Source of the DNA: an uncultured Rickettsiales bacterium
GTDB taxonomy: Bacteria; Pseudomonadota; Alphaproteobacteria; UBA8366
Assembly (NCBI GenBank): GCA_913046825.1
Contig: CAJWTF010000030.1
Span: forward strand, 1-31,217
Reading direction: 5' to 3'
Length of the DNA: 31,217 nucleotides
Below the pieces are notes generated by a model, which saw only the letters and a program-made list of their open reading frames with translations, was not told the DNA's origin and made no database searches. The stretch's first letter is position 1; each line of letters opens with the position of its first letter. Shown piece by piece: positions 1-7,496 of this stretch. Made by a program: the position numbers and the translations under genes.

Positions 1-847
1 GGCCTTGGTTCAAGATTACAAGATTATCCCGCGTGGGGATGCTGCCGCGAAACGCGACTTTTCCGTCGTCGAGACGCCACATCTCCGTGCGAATCGTCTC
101 CCGAGGATAGACCGGTGAGGAGAAACGCGCGGACATCGCCTTGAATTTTGCCGGATCGTAACCGCACAAAGTCTTCAACAAAGCGTGGCCCACAACACCA
201 TATGTGCAAAGTCCGTGGAGGATAGGCGCTTTAAAACCCGCCTTCTCCGCCGTGTCAGGGTCGCTGTGTAAGGGATTGTAATCACCCGATAAACGGTAAA
301 TAAGAGCGGCTTGCGGCAAGGTGGGCAGATTGCATACTTCATCCGCCGCCCGGTCTTCCGGTATGTATTTCGGACTCGAAGGACCCCGCTCGCCACCGAA
401 ACCGCCATTGCCGCGCGCGAATGTCGTACTCGTGGTCGTCGCGATCTTCTTCCCCGTCGCAGCGTCAACAATCTCGCGGGTTTGTACGACCAAGGCACCG
501 ACATCAGCTCCTTTGTCGAAAATGTCAGTCACCCGTGTCTTCGCCCTAAGGTTTGCCGATTTCGGGATCGGTTGATGGATCGTAAAACCCATCTCACCGT
601 GCAGGACCTTTAAGTAATTGATGCCTGTATCTGGCTTTGAAATCCAACTCCCAGGCGTCCCCAAAACACAGCACATGGTCGGGAGCGCTCGCAACTTCTT
701 CTCATAGGTGAAGCAAAGCGCGTCGCGATCCAGCGGATCCATATTGAGCCCGACGCCGAGCGCATACAGCATTGTATCGCGCTCGGTATAGGCCTGTTCA
801 ACCTCGGGGATGTCATAGCTCATCAGGTGGTCGTAATCGAGCCCCAT
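1..847 (-). CDS. MaoC-family 2-enoyl-CoA hydratase (hydratase 2), 3' end cut by window edge
   Basis: Reads from an ATG at 847 and stays open to the left edge, giving 282 codons with the C-terminus missing. The product resembles the hydratase 2 domain of peroxisomal MFE-2, which hydrates trans-2-enoyl-CoA to (R)-3-hydroxyacyl-CoA. The N-terminal half has the degenerate hot-dog signature (AYTERDTMLYALGVG near residue 20, INYLKVLHGE near 76). The C-terminal half carries the catalytic hydratase-2 motif YRLSGDYNPLHSDP followed by GFKAPILHGLCTYG, with the Asp/His pair in place. An AGGAG-like site precedes the start. It lies 12 bp downstream of the SDR stop, so the two are almost certainly co-transcribed. 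The family call is firm; the acyl-CoA substrate (fatty, branched or sterol side chain) cannot be read from the sequence. Confidence 0.9.
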   Translation of the reverse strand, partial: MGLDYDHLMSYDIPEVEQAYTERDTMLYALGVGLNMDPLDRDALCFTYEKKLRALPTMCCVLGTPGSWISKPDTGINYLKVLHGEMGFTIHQPIPKSANLRAKTRVTDIFDKGADVGALVVQTREIVDAATGKKIATTTSTTFARGNGGFGGERGPSSPKYIPEDRAADEVCNLPTLPQAALIYRLSGDYNPLHSDPDTAEKAGFKAPILHGLCTYGVVGHALLKTLCGYDPAKFKAMSARFSSPVYPRETIRTEMWRLDDGKVAFRGSIPTRDNLVILNQG

Positions 848-859
848 GGCGTTCGCTCC

Positions 860-1771
860 TTATACGGGATCCCAGGTGAACACATCGCCGGAACGAACTA
901 GATCAGAGAAACTCGGCTCCATTGCCGGCATCGCATGTTCGGCAATGCTCTCCGGTGTCCAGCCTTCCGTGCGTTGAACGGAGCGCACTGGGCGCGGCTG
1001 ACTGAACAGGAAAATTTCATTGAAGCGCACGCCAAAGATCTGGCCCGTCACTTCTTGCGATTGATCGCTGCAAAGATAGACCGCGAGCGGTGCAATCTTC
1101 TCTGGCGTCATCTGTTGAATTTTCGCAACCCGCTCCTGCTCTTCCGGAGTATTCGTCGGAATAGTGCCGATCAATCGGCTCCATGCGAAAGGCGAGATGC
1201 AATTGGAACGCACCCGATAGCGTGACATATCCAACGCAATGCATTTCGACATCCCAGCAATACCGAGTTTTGCCGCACCGTAGTTCACCTGTCCGAAGTT
1301 ACCGACGAGTCCGGATGTCGACGTCATGTGGACATACGAACCACCGGATTGATTGCGGAAAGTCTCTGCAGCCGCGCGTGATACGTTGAAGCTGCCTTTC
1401 AAATGGACAGCGACGACGGCGTCGAATTCTTCCTCGGACATCTTGTGGAAAATGCGGTCGCGGAGAATACCGGCATTATTAACCACCCCGTGCAATCCAC
1501 CGAACGTATCCTTCGCCTGCTCAACCATTCGCTGCGCGGCGTTCCAATCGGCAACGCTCTCGTCGTTGAGAACGGCTTCGCCACCTTTCGCCCGAATTTC
1601 GTCAACCACTTCCTGGCCTGGCCCCTTATCGTGGCCTTCTCCGTCCGCGCCACCACCCAGGTCATTTACGACCACTTTCGCGCCATGTTCCGCCATCATC
1701 ATGGCGATACCGCGCCCAATGCCACGGCCACCACCGGTGATTATTACGACTTTATCTTCCATCATGCCCAT
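860..1771 (-). CDS. SDR-family 3-hydroxyacyl-CoA dehydrogenase-like oxidoreductase
   Basis: 303 aa. Classical SDR with the nucleotide-binding motif TGGGRGIG near residues 12-19, an NDLGGG acidic turn, NNAGILRDR at the end of beta-4, and the active-site Ser (in MTSTSGLVGNFG) and YGAAK Tyr/Lys. The NDLGG and NNAGILRDR blocks and the GNFGQVNYGAAKLG context are typical of the MFE-2/HSD17B4 dehydrogenase domain rather than FabG. A tail of about 60 residues follows the SDR core, also as in MFE-2-like SDRs. Start at 1771 is preceded by GGAG about 8 bases upstream. With the downstream MaoC gene it would form the hydratase/dehydrogenase steps of a beta-oxidation-like route. Substrate unknown. Confidence 0.9.
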   Translation of the reverse strand: MGMMEDKVVIITGGGRGIGRGIAMMMAEHGAKVVVNDLGGGADGEGHDKGPGQEVVDEIRAKGGEAVLNDESVADWNAAQRMVEQAKDTFGGLHGVVNNAGILRDRIFHKMSEEEFDAVVAVHLKGSFNVSRAAAETFRNQSGGSYVHMTSTSGLVGNFGQVNYGAAKLGIAGMSKCIALDMSRYRVRSNCISPFAWSRLIGTIPTNTPEEQERVAKIQQMTPEKIAPLAVYLCSDQSQEVTGQIFGVRFNEIFLFSQPRPVRSVQRTEGWTPESIAEHAMPAMEPSFSDLVRSGDVFTWDPV

Positions 1772-1808
1772 ATTCGACTGCTCCGTCGCTTTGAATTGAT
1801 TTCTTGTG

Positions 1809-1845
1809 CCGCATACCTTCGCGCGGCGCGCCGCACCCTATGCGG
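1809..1845. repeat. Nested inverted repeat, GC-rich hairpin
   Basis: Outer arms CCGCATA (1809-1815) and TATGCGG (1839-1845) pair perfectly and enclose a 12-bp self-complementary block GCGGCGCGCCGC (1823-1834). It sits between the regulator pseudogene and the SDR gene, upstream of the latter. No T-run follows on either strand, so a classical intrinsic terminator is not supported. It may be a 5'-leader structure of the SDR-MaoC transcript or a relic. Confidence 0.4.
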
Positions 1846-1900
1846 GAGACCTTCACGAAGCAATATAGGCATCGGATTTTTCATCGACAGGTCGGGCTAT

Positions 1901-2747
1901 TTAATAATGCAATCCGTCCGATTCATATTTACCCACAACCGGAAACAATGCCGACAAACGATTGCAATTCTTTATCATCAGGTGACCAGGTTTCAAAAAA
2001 TTCAGGATTTCAGAGCTTTTGAGTTTCGCCAATTGGCGGCTGACCGTTTCCGACTTCAAGCCACGGAAATCCGGGATATCCTCACGCCCCATGAAGAGTC
2101 ATAGATCGACACCGTCGGCACAATCCCAGCCAATGCGCAAAATCAGATCATCCAAAAATGCGGCAACTCGTTCGATGGCCGAGTAGCGTCCGAGAAGCAG
2201 TATATGCTCGCCTCAGACGGCTAGACGACGCTCACGTTGGAGCTTTTTCCAATCTTCAACGTTCACCCCATTTCGTCGGCAACGCTGCACAGCCGTATCG
2301 GTCAATACGCAGTAAACCCCCGATTTTGCCGCCACAACCGATAGGCTAGAGATTTCCGGCGCGTCGTCTAAACCATCACCAGAGAAAAAATCTCATAATT
2401 TTGCGCCGCCCATCCTTTAATATGGCCTGCTCGCGGACGGCACCGGTCGCCACGATCGTGATCTGATGAGTTTCTTGATCGTGAATTGAGAGCGGTGCTC
2501 CGGCACTGAAATGGCGCTGCATTACCGCGTCTATGACATCCGGACAAATAGCCGGAACGTCTATGCGCATGGCTTTGTAGTCGAGCGGGCGGCACAGTGC
2601 ACAAAACGCTGTTATATCACCCTCGCTTCGACCAATCGCCTCCCCATGACCGTCCTTGAAGGCATTCATCATTACAGCCTCCCGAGTGCTCCTATAGCAG
2701 TCGGGGCATCTCGGGGAATTGATGCGCGTCACCAGTGGCGGCGCCAT
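1901..2747 (-). pseudogene. Crp/Fnr-family transcriptional regulator, degraded
   Basis: An Fnr-like sequence is spread over two minus-strand frames. The first segment (2747 to about 2380) has cysteine pairs CPDC and CALC, then a cNMP-fold stretch (ITIVATGAVREQAILKDGRR) ending at a TGA at 2378-2376. The reading then continues in another frame (GDGLDDAPEISSLSVVAA, then VYCVLTDTAVQRC). It crosses an in-frame TGA at 2215-2213 into the dimerisation-helix region LLLGRYSAIERVAAFL and a second TGA at 2101-2099 into the DNA-binding helix-turn-helix (MGREDIPDF, then LKSETVSRQLAKLKS), ending at TAA 1903-1901. The order of domains is that of an intact Fnr/FixK protein, so this is one frameshift plus two nonsense changes in a former gene. 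A better-placed start is at 2672, with GGGAGG just upstream. It is probably non-functional; sequencing error cannot be excluded. Confidence 0.75.
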
Positions 2748-2804
2748 TATGACCGGTATGCCCTTAAGATTAATCCCAATAGTCGGAAATGAAGCTTCTC
2801 GCGT

Positions 2805-3332
2805 TCAAGTTCGCTCAACGCGGAGCGATAATTTCCAGCCGTAGAGCTGCGCATATCGTTGCACGTTGTAATCCTGCCAGATTTCAGCCAAACCCGCTTC
2901 GCCGATTCCGGTATTCGCCTCAATATCGGCAGTGTCTAGATGAGGCTTATCGGTAAATTTCAAATACCAACAAAGACCTTTCCAGCCCGACTTATCTATA
3001 TGTTGGCTCGGAAGTTTTTCGATCTGACCCTCGCCATTCGGGCCGCCCGTGACTTCGACGCCATGCCAAAAGGCGACACGCCCAGCAATAGCCTCGGCTT
3101 CGGGATAAGGTTCGACATAGGCCCAAGCCGCTCCTTCATTGGGCTCCTCGCCGACAAAGATGTCGTAATATTCGGCCATGCCCTTCCAATGACAATATGT
3201 AAGGGGCAATTCATCTGACATTTGGATATAACCCCAATCCACATCCGCGCGCGGAAAATAGACATTTCCTTCGACAAATACGATATCGTCGCTCTCCGCC
3301 AGGACAATGTCCTTCCAAACCGCTTTTGCCAT
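2805..3332 (-). CDS. DUF427 domain-containing protein
   Basis: 175 aa. The first roughly 95 residues match the DUF427 (PF04248) fold: KAVWKDIVLAESDD, then YFPRADVDW, TYCHWKGMAEYYD, and AYVEPYPEAEAIAGRVAFW. About 75 residues follow, including a Trp-rich patch (KGLCWYLKFTD), longer than the minimal domain. No enzymatic function is established for the family, and no signal peptide or membrane segment is visible, so it should be cytoplasmic. The start at 3332 has GAGG about 10 bases upstream. It is transcribed divergently from the dehydratase gene at 3545 across an AT-rich 212-bp gap. A link to the dehydratase is only positional. Confidence 0.85.
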   Translation of the reverse strand: MAKAVWKDIVLAESDDIVFVEGNVYFPRADVDWGYIQMSDELPLTYCHWKGMAEYYDIFVGEEPNEGAAWAYVEPYPEAEAIAGRVAFWHGVEVTGGPNGEGQIEKLPSQHIDKSGWKGLCWYLKFTDKPHLDTADIEANTGIGEAGLAEIWQDYNVQRYAQLYGWKLSLRVERT

Positions 3333-3544
3333 CGGACGTATTCCTCATTTATTCAATCGCTTAGGGAACAATAATGCGACCTGAACACGCTGTACTGATT
3401 GTTTTAATTGGGCAACCTGACGCCAAATTTTTAGGCCCATTTTTCTATAAATTTATAAAAATTTGACAGTCATACGGTTTGACGCGCCTTTCCCACGGAG
3501 ACAAGTTGCACTCAATCTTTTCCTACGCATCAATGGAGTTTCCC
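3333..3544. promoter_or_regulatory. AT-rich divergent intergenic region with a 12-bp palindrome
   Basis: This gap must contain the promoters of the DUF427 gene (minus) and the dehydratase gene (plus). It is conspicuously AT-rich, with a perfect palindrome TATAAATTTATA at 3446-3457 and a TTGACA hexamer at 3463-3468. No convincing -10 hexamer is found at the usual distance from that TTGACA on the plus strand. The palindrome is a candidate operator or a bent AT tract. Confidence 0.3.
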
Positions 3545-5272
3545 ATGTCCGTCCGAAAAAAACCTGAAGACCTCCGCAGTTTCCGCTGGTTTGGCGTACA
3601 GGATTTGAGGGCGTTCGGGCATCGTTCTCGGGCTAAACAGATGGGTTACGGTGCCGATGATTGGGAGGGGAAGCCTGCCATTGCGATCATCAACACCTGG
3701 TCGGATATCAATCAGTGCCACGCGCATTTCAAACAACGGGTCGACGACGTTAAGCGCGGCGTATTGCAGGCTGGAGGGTTTCCTCTGGAGCTACCGGCGA
3801 TGAGCCTATCCGAGCCGTTCGTGAAACCCTCGACGATGCTCTACCGCAATATGCTGGCCATGGAAGCCGAGGAACTCTTGCGCAGCCATCCAATCGACGG
3901 CGCGGTATTAATGGGCGGTTGCGATAAAACCACGCCCGCGTTGCTGATGGCTGCGGCGAGTATGAATATTCCCGCGATTTTCGTTCCCGCAGGACCGATG
4001 TTGCGGGGGAATTGGCACGGGGAGCCGCTCGGCAGCGGCACCGATTCTTGGAAATACTGGGCCGAATTGCGGGCCGGCAAAATCACAGAAGATGAGTGGG
4101 ACGAGGTCGAGAGCGGTATTGCTCGTTCTCCTGGCCACTGCATGACCATGGGTACCGCGTCGACCATGACCAGCGCGGCCGAAGCGCTCGGCATGACATT
4201 ACCGGGTGCGGCATCCATTCCCGCGGCCGATTCCCACCACATACGTATGGCGTCGGCTACCGGGCGGAGGGTCGTCGACATGGTCTGGGAAGACCTCAAA
4301 CCGCGAGACATCCTAGACCGCAAGGCGTTGGAGAACTCGGTCACAACGATTATGGCGCTTGGGGGCTCGACGAATTCCGCGATTCATCTGCTGGCCATCG
4401 GTCGCCGTGCAGGTGTGGATATTGACCTTGAGCTGTTCGATGCTCTCTCGCGGACGACTCCGGTAATTGCCGATATTCGCCCATCGGGGAGGTGGTTGAT
4501 GGAGGATTTCTATTATGCAGGCGGCCTCCGCGCCTTGCTCAATCGGCTTTCCGATAAGCTCAATCTCGATGCCAATACCGTCAACGGCAAGACCTTGGGT
4601 CAGAATATCGAGGGCGCGAAAGTCTATAATAATGAAGTAATCCGCACTTTGGACAACACGATGTCCGATGAAGGCGGTCTGGTAACCCTCAAGGGCAATC
4701 TATCGCCCGACGGCGCGGTCATTAAACACACCGCTGCGGAAAAGCATCTACATCAACACAAGGGGCCTGCCGTCGTATTCAAGAATTACAACGACATGGC
4801 CGTGCGAATTGACGATATCAATCTCGATATAACCAAGGATTCGGTCATCGTGCTGCAGAACGCAGGTCCGGTCGGAGGTCCCGGTATGCCGGAATGGGGC
4901 CAACTTCCGATCCCTCAAAAACTGCTCAAAGAAGGTGTCCGCGATATGGTGCGCATTTCCGACGCCCGCATGAGCGGCACATCTTACGGCGCTTGCGTTC
5001 TGCATGTAGCGCCCGAATCATTTATCGGAGGTCCCCTCGCTCTTGTCCGTAACGGCGATATGATTGAGCTGGATATCCCCGGTCGGCGATTACATCTGGA
5101 AATTTCAGATGAAGAGATGGCAAGTCGAAAAGCGGATTGGATCGCACCGGAGCCACATTACAAAAGGGGCTATGGTTGGATGTATGCGCAACATATCCGC
5201 CAAGCCAACGAAGGGTGCGATTTCGACTTCTTGGAAGCCGGTGAAGACGTGCCAGAGCCAGAAATTCATTAA
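3545..5272 (+). CDS. IlvD/Edd-family dehydratase, sugar-acid (L-arabinonate-like) type
   Basis: 575 aa. Converts 2,3-dihydroxy acids to 2-keto acids with an Fe-S cluster and Mg2+. Cluster ligands are visible as C58 (SDINQC), C126 (MGGCDKTTPA) and C199 (SPGHCMTMGTAS), the spacing seen in L-arabinonate dehydratase of about the same length. The conserved serine segment MSGTSYG lies near residue 480. The N-terminus RSFRWFG, then DLRAFGHRSRAKQMG, is characteristic of the pentonate/sugar-acid branch rather than branched-chain amino acid IlvD. The open frame extends upstream to 3479, but the ATG at 3545 has GGAG 6 bases upstream and starts where the family starts. No other sugar-catabolic gene is adjacent, so the exact substrate (arabinonate, xylonate, other aldonate) is open. 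Confidence 0.92.
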   Translation: MSVRKKPEDLRSFRWFGVQDLRAFGHRSRAKQMGYGADDWEGKPAIAIINTWSDINQCHAHFKQRVDDVKRGVLQAGGFPLELPAMSLSEPFVKPSTMLYRNMLAMEAEELLRSHPIDGAVLMGGCDKTTPALLMAAASMNIPAIFVPAGPMLRGNWHGEPLGSGTDSWKYWAELRAGKITEDEWDEVESGIARSPGHCMTMGTASTMTSAAEALGMTLPGAASIPAADSHHIRMASATGRRVVDMVWEDLKPRDILDRKALENSVTTIMALGGSTNSAIHLLAIGRRAGVDIDLELFDALSRTTPVIADIRPSGRWLMEDFYYAGGLRALLNRLSDKLNLDANTVNGKTLGQNIEGAKVYNNEVIRTLDNTMSDEGGLVTLKGNLSPDGAVIKHTAAEKHLHQHKGPAVVFKNYNDMAVRIDDINLDITKDSVIVLQNAGPVGGPGMPEWGQLPIPQKLLKEGVRDMVRISDARMSGTSYGACVLHVAPESFIGGPLALVRNGDMIELDIPGRRLHLEISDEEMASRKADWIAPEPHYKRGYGWMYAQHIRQANEGCDFDFLEAGEDVPEPEIH

Positions 5273-5561
5273 TGTCGCGACGAATCATAGTATGATCCCA
5301 TTTCGTTTCAAAATATTAGCGGTGCTTGGATCGACGAATTATCGTTCCTTCTCTCCCTTTCCGAAAATGCGAAATCTGTATCTCAAATCATACTCTATTC
5401 GGTACAACGATTGACCCCGGTTCGGAGGAAGTTGGAAAATTCGGGATCAGTTTGATCTCAGCGTGATAGCTGATGTAACTTTGGGCTAATGAATTTCTGT
5501 CTTGTTCCAGGTCCGGAGATCCGGCGATACTAAGCGAGCATTATCGAGGGGGAAAAATTAA
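5273..5561 (+). promoter_or_regulatory. Structured leader upstream of cbtB; possible cobalamin-responsive element, not confirmed
   Basis: 289 bp without a gene. Close to cbtB there are several short inverted repeats: GATCA/TGATC, TCAGC/GCTGA, and CCGGA-GA-TCCGG in the segment about 5511-5523. In related bacteria cbtBA is a classic cobalamin-riboswitch target. The segment GGTCCGGAGATCCGGC loosely resembles the 3' end of such riboswitches. However, I do not find the conserved GCCACTG (B12) box or the CCCGCAACTGT core, so a canonical riboswitch is not supported from reading. A GAGGGGG ribosome-binding site precedes the start at 5562. The 5' part (5273-5400) shows nothing further except a small ATCATA/TATGAT repeat after the dehydratase stop. 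Confidence 0.3.
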
Positions 5562-5744
5562 ATGCGCGAAATGAATGCCACTCAGACCGTCTCTGCCAGC
5601 AGAGAAAGCTCTCGCGTTATCGCGCCAATCGCCGCGGTAACACTAGGATTGTTCATATTGTTTGTGGCCGGTCTCGCACAGCCGAACGTCCTCCATAACG
5701 CCGCCCACGATTCACGGCACGCCGTCGCTTTCCCCTGCCACTGA
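5562..5744 (+). CDS. cbtB: CbtB-type cobalt transporter subunit
   Basis: 60 aa. One transmembrane helix (AAVTLGLFILFVAGL, about residues 27-41) is followed by the diagnostic CbtB C-terminus HNAAHDSRHAVAFPCH, rich in His with a terminal Cys-His that is thought to bind metal. Its partner cbtA starts 7 bp downstream, and the pair forms a secondary cobalt-uptake system for B12 synthesis. A second possible start lies three codons in. The GAGGGGG site is about 10 bases from the first ATG, which I prefer. Confidence 0.9.
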   Translation: MREMNATQTVSASRESSRVIAPIAAVTLGLFILFVAGLAQPNVLHNAAHDSRHAVAFPCH

Positions 5745-5751
5745 TTCCTTA

Positions 5752-6471
5752 ATGTTCAGTCGCATCCTGATTGCCGCCGTCATCAGTGGCCTTGTTGCCG
5801 GCATCGCTTTCACAGGCTTACAAGCTTTCAAGGTCATGCCGCTTATTTGGCAGGCCGAAACATTTGCATCGGCGTCAGGAAATACGTCTTCTGGCCATTC
5901 TCACGGTGCCGCGGCTGCAAATACTCATTCTCATGGAGATGAGGGACACGATACGTGGGCGCCTGCGGATGGCGTTGAACGTATCGCATTTACCTTGCTT
6001 GCAAATGTCCTGATCGGAATCGGGTTCGCGTTGTTGCTCTGTGCGGCATTCGCACTCTACGGCCGAGTGGACTGGCGCAAGGGCCTCATTTGGGGCTTGC
6101 TTGGCTACACGATTTTCCAGTTGGCGCCCGGCTTCGGGTTGCCGCCGGAATTGCCCGGTATGCGGTCGGCACCGGTTAATGACCGGCAGATATGGTGGGT
6201 GGCCGCTGTTGCGGCTACTGCCGGCGGATTGGCTTTGATCTTCCTCGCCAAACAGGGCATCTGGAAAGCTGTCGGCATCGCGCTTATCGCGTTACCGCAT
6301 CTGATCGGCGCACCGCACCCGCATTTTGATGGACCCGGTGCGCTTCCGGCAGAACTAGCGGCCTCTTTCGTCAGTGCATCGCTGATCACAAATCTCTTGT
6401 TCTGGCTGTTGCTCGGTGGTGTGTCGGCATTCGCATTCAATCGGCACACAAGCACTACAGAAGCCGCTTAA
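5752..6471 (+). CDS. cbtA: CbtA-type cobalt transporter, membrane subunit
   Basis: 239 aa. Integral membrane protein with about five hydrophobic segments: N-terminal FSRILIAAVISGLVAGIAF, then LLANVLIGIGFALLLCAAF, and three more to the end. A histidine-rich loop between TM1 and TM2 (His at 49, 51, 59, 61 and 66) is a plausible metal-capture site, and FGLPPELPGM is a family block. The frame is open upstream to 5662, but MFSRIL at 5752 is the family start and follows the cbtB stop by 7 bp. Its stop lies 1 bp from the stop of the convergent GST-like gene. Probably controlled with cbtB by cobalt or B12 status. Confidence 0.9.
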   Translation: MFSRILIAAVISGLVAGIAFTGLQAFKVMPLIWQAETFASASGNTSSGHSHGAAAANTHSHGDEGHDTWAPADGVERIAFTLLANVLIGIGFALLLCAAFALYGRVDWRKGLIWGLLGYTIFQLAPGFGLPPELPGMRSAPVNDRQIWWVAAVAATAGGLALIFLAKQGIWKAVGIALIALPHLIGAPHPHFDGPGALPAELAASFVSASLITNLLFWLLLGGVSAFAFNRHTSTTEAA

Positions 6472-6472
6472 A

Positions 6473-7492
6473 CTACGCCCTGCTATCAAGCCATTGTAAG
6501 CACCCGGTCGGCTCTAGGAGCGCATCGGCACGCTGTTTTTCTCCACCTTCCAAACGCCCATAGAGACTACGAAGTCGGGAATAGCATTTTCCCTGATATC
6601 TAAACGGCAATTGGGCATAAGGTTTACCGAATATCGAGAGCGTTACCTCTTCTCCGCCGACCTCTAGGGCACGCATATTAGCTGCTAGAAACGGTAGATA
6701 AGCCTCGCCGCAGACCTGCAACAATTCGGTCACCGCTTCCGGTAGCACTGTGTTGGTGGAGAACCATTCGCCGTCATTCCCCGAAAGGTCATCCGTTTGT
6801 CGAATCCAATGCAGAACGGTCGGCGCGATTCGGGACATCTCGGCGCGCGGTGTTGGGTCGTCACTGAGTGTCTTTAACTGACCGAACAATCCGAAATCCG
6901 CGAGCGCGGGACGTGTGCCGAACAAATAGCCCTCCAACCCGCACCGTGTCTCAAGTGCCTCCAAAATTCGGCGGTAAGTTTCTTCGATCACCGGTTTGTT
7001 CTCTTCCGTGCAACCGACTATGCCCATCCGTTCGATCTGCCGCTGCCCGAACTCATGCGCAAATGCTTCTCGTTCGGCGCGCGGCACGCTGTCCGCTGAC
7101 AGTCCGTCCGAGGCGATCCACCAGGCCGCAAACGCTTGGTCCGGCTCATAGTACCAACGATAATGAAACATCACCTTGGTAAGCCATTCGTCGGCCATGT
7201 CCTCGATCAGTTCTGCAAGAAAGCGATGAACGGGGTCCGGCGGTAAAATCGAACGTTCGGAATACCGTTCTTCCAATTCATATGCGATCGGCGTCGAATC
7301 GACCCGCCAATCACCCCCATCCGGAAACTTCACCATGGGAATCAATAGCGGTCGAACGTCGGCGGTCTCATCTTTGACGCGACCGCTACGGTGTTCCCAG
7401 ATATGTGGAATTCGCCGATACCGAAAAATCGCCCGCATCTTCATCGAATAGGGCGACCCAGCGGAACCGACGACGCGGCAAACTTCGGCCAT
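6473..7492 (-). CDS. Glutathione S-transferase-family protein, long form
   Basis: 339 aa, well above the usual 200-230 aa for GST. The N-terminal thioredoxin-like domain has GSAGSPYSMKMRAIFRYR (residues about 9-26) with Ser/Tyr in the position of the catalytic residue, and VDSTPIAYELEERY as the glutathione gamma-Glu-binding Ser segment. The helical C-terminal domain contains FGTRPALADFGLFGQL, the GST N-capping box region. About 100 extra residues follow. The start is 4 bp after the stop of the ComA-like gene, so the two are translationally coupled. This suggests that the thiol-transfer enzyme acts on the product of its partner, which is inference. No membrane segments. Confidence 0.85.
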   Translation of the reverse strand: MAEVCRVVGSAGSPYSMKMRAIFRYRRIPHIWEHRSGRVKDETADVRPLLIPMVKFPDGGDWRVDSTPIAYELEERYSERSILPPDPVHRFLAELIEDMADEWLTKVMFHYRWYYEPDQAFAAWWIASDGLSADSVPRAEREAFAHEFGQRQIERMGIVGCTEENKPVIEETYRRILEALETRCGLEGYLFGTRPALADFGLFGQLKTLSDDPTPRAEMSRIAPTVLHWIRQTDDLSGNDGEWFSTNTVLPEAVTELLQVCGEAYLPFLAANMRALEVGGEEVTLSIFGKPYAQLPFRYQGKCYSRLRSLYGRLEGGEKQRADALLEPTGCLQWLDSRA

Positions 7493-7496
7493 CGCT

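Noticed and set aside
1403..2104. Long plus-strand frame of 233 codons
   Set aside because: It runs antisense through the SDR gene and the decayed Fnr gene, and its protein has no recognisable domain; it is a shadow of the minus-strand coding region.
2099..2215. Two in-frame TGA codons in the Fnr-like gene considered as selenocysteine sites
   Set aside because: They are not followed by a UxxC-type or other redox motif, no SECIS-like hairpin was seen by eye, and the gene also has a frameshift. Decay is the simpler explanation. TGA is also used as a normal stop elsewhere (for example the ATGA overlaps at 20040 and 23691), so TGA reassignment is excluded.
3463..3491. Sigma-70 promoter starting at TTGACA 3463
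   Set aside because: The -35 hexamer is perfect, but the DNA 16-18 bp downstream has no -10-like sequence.
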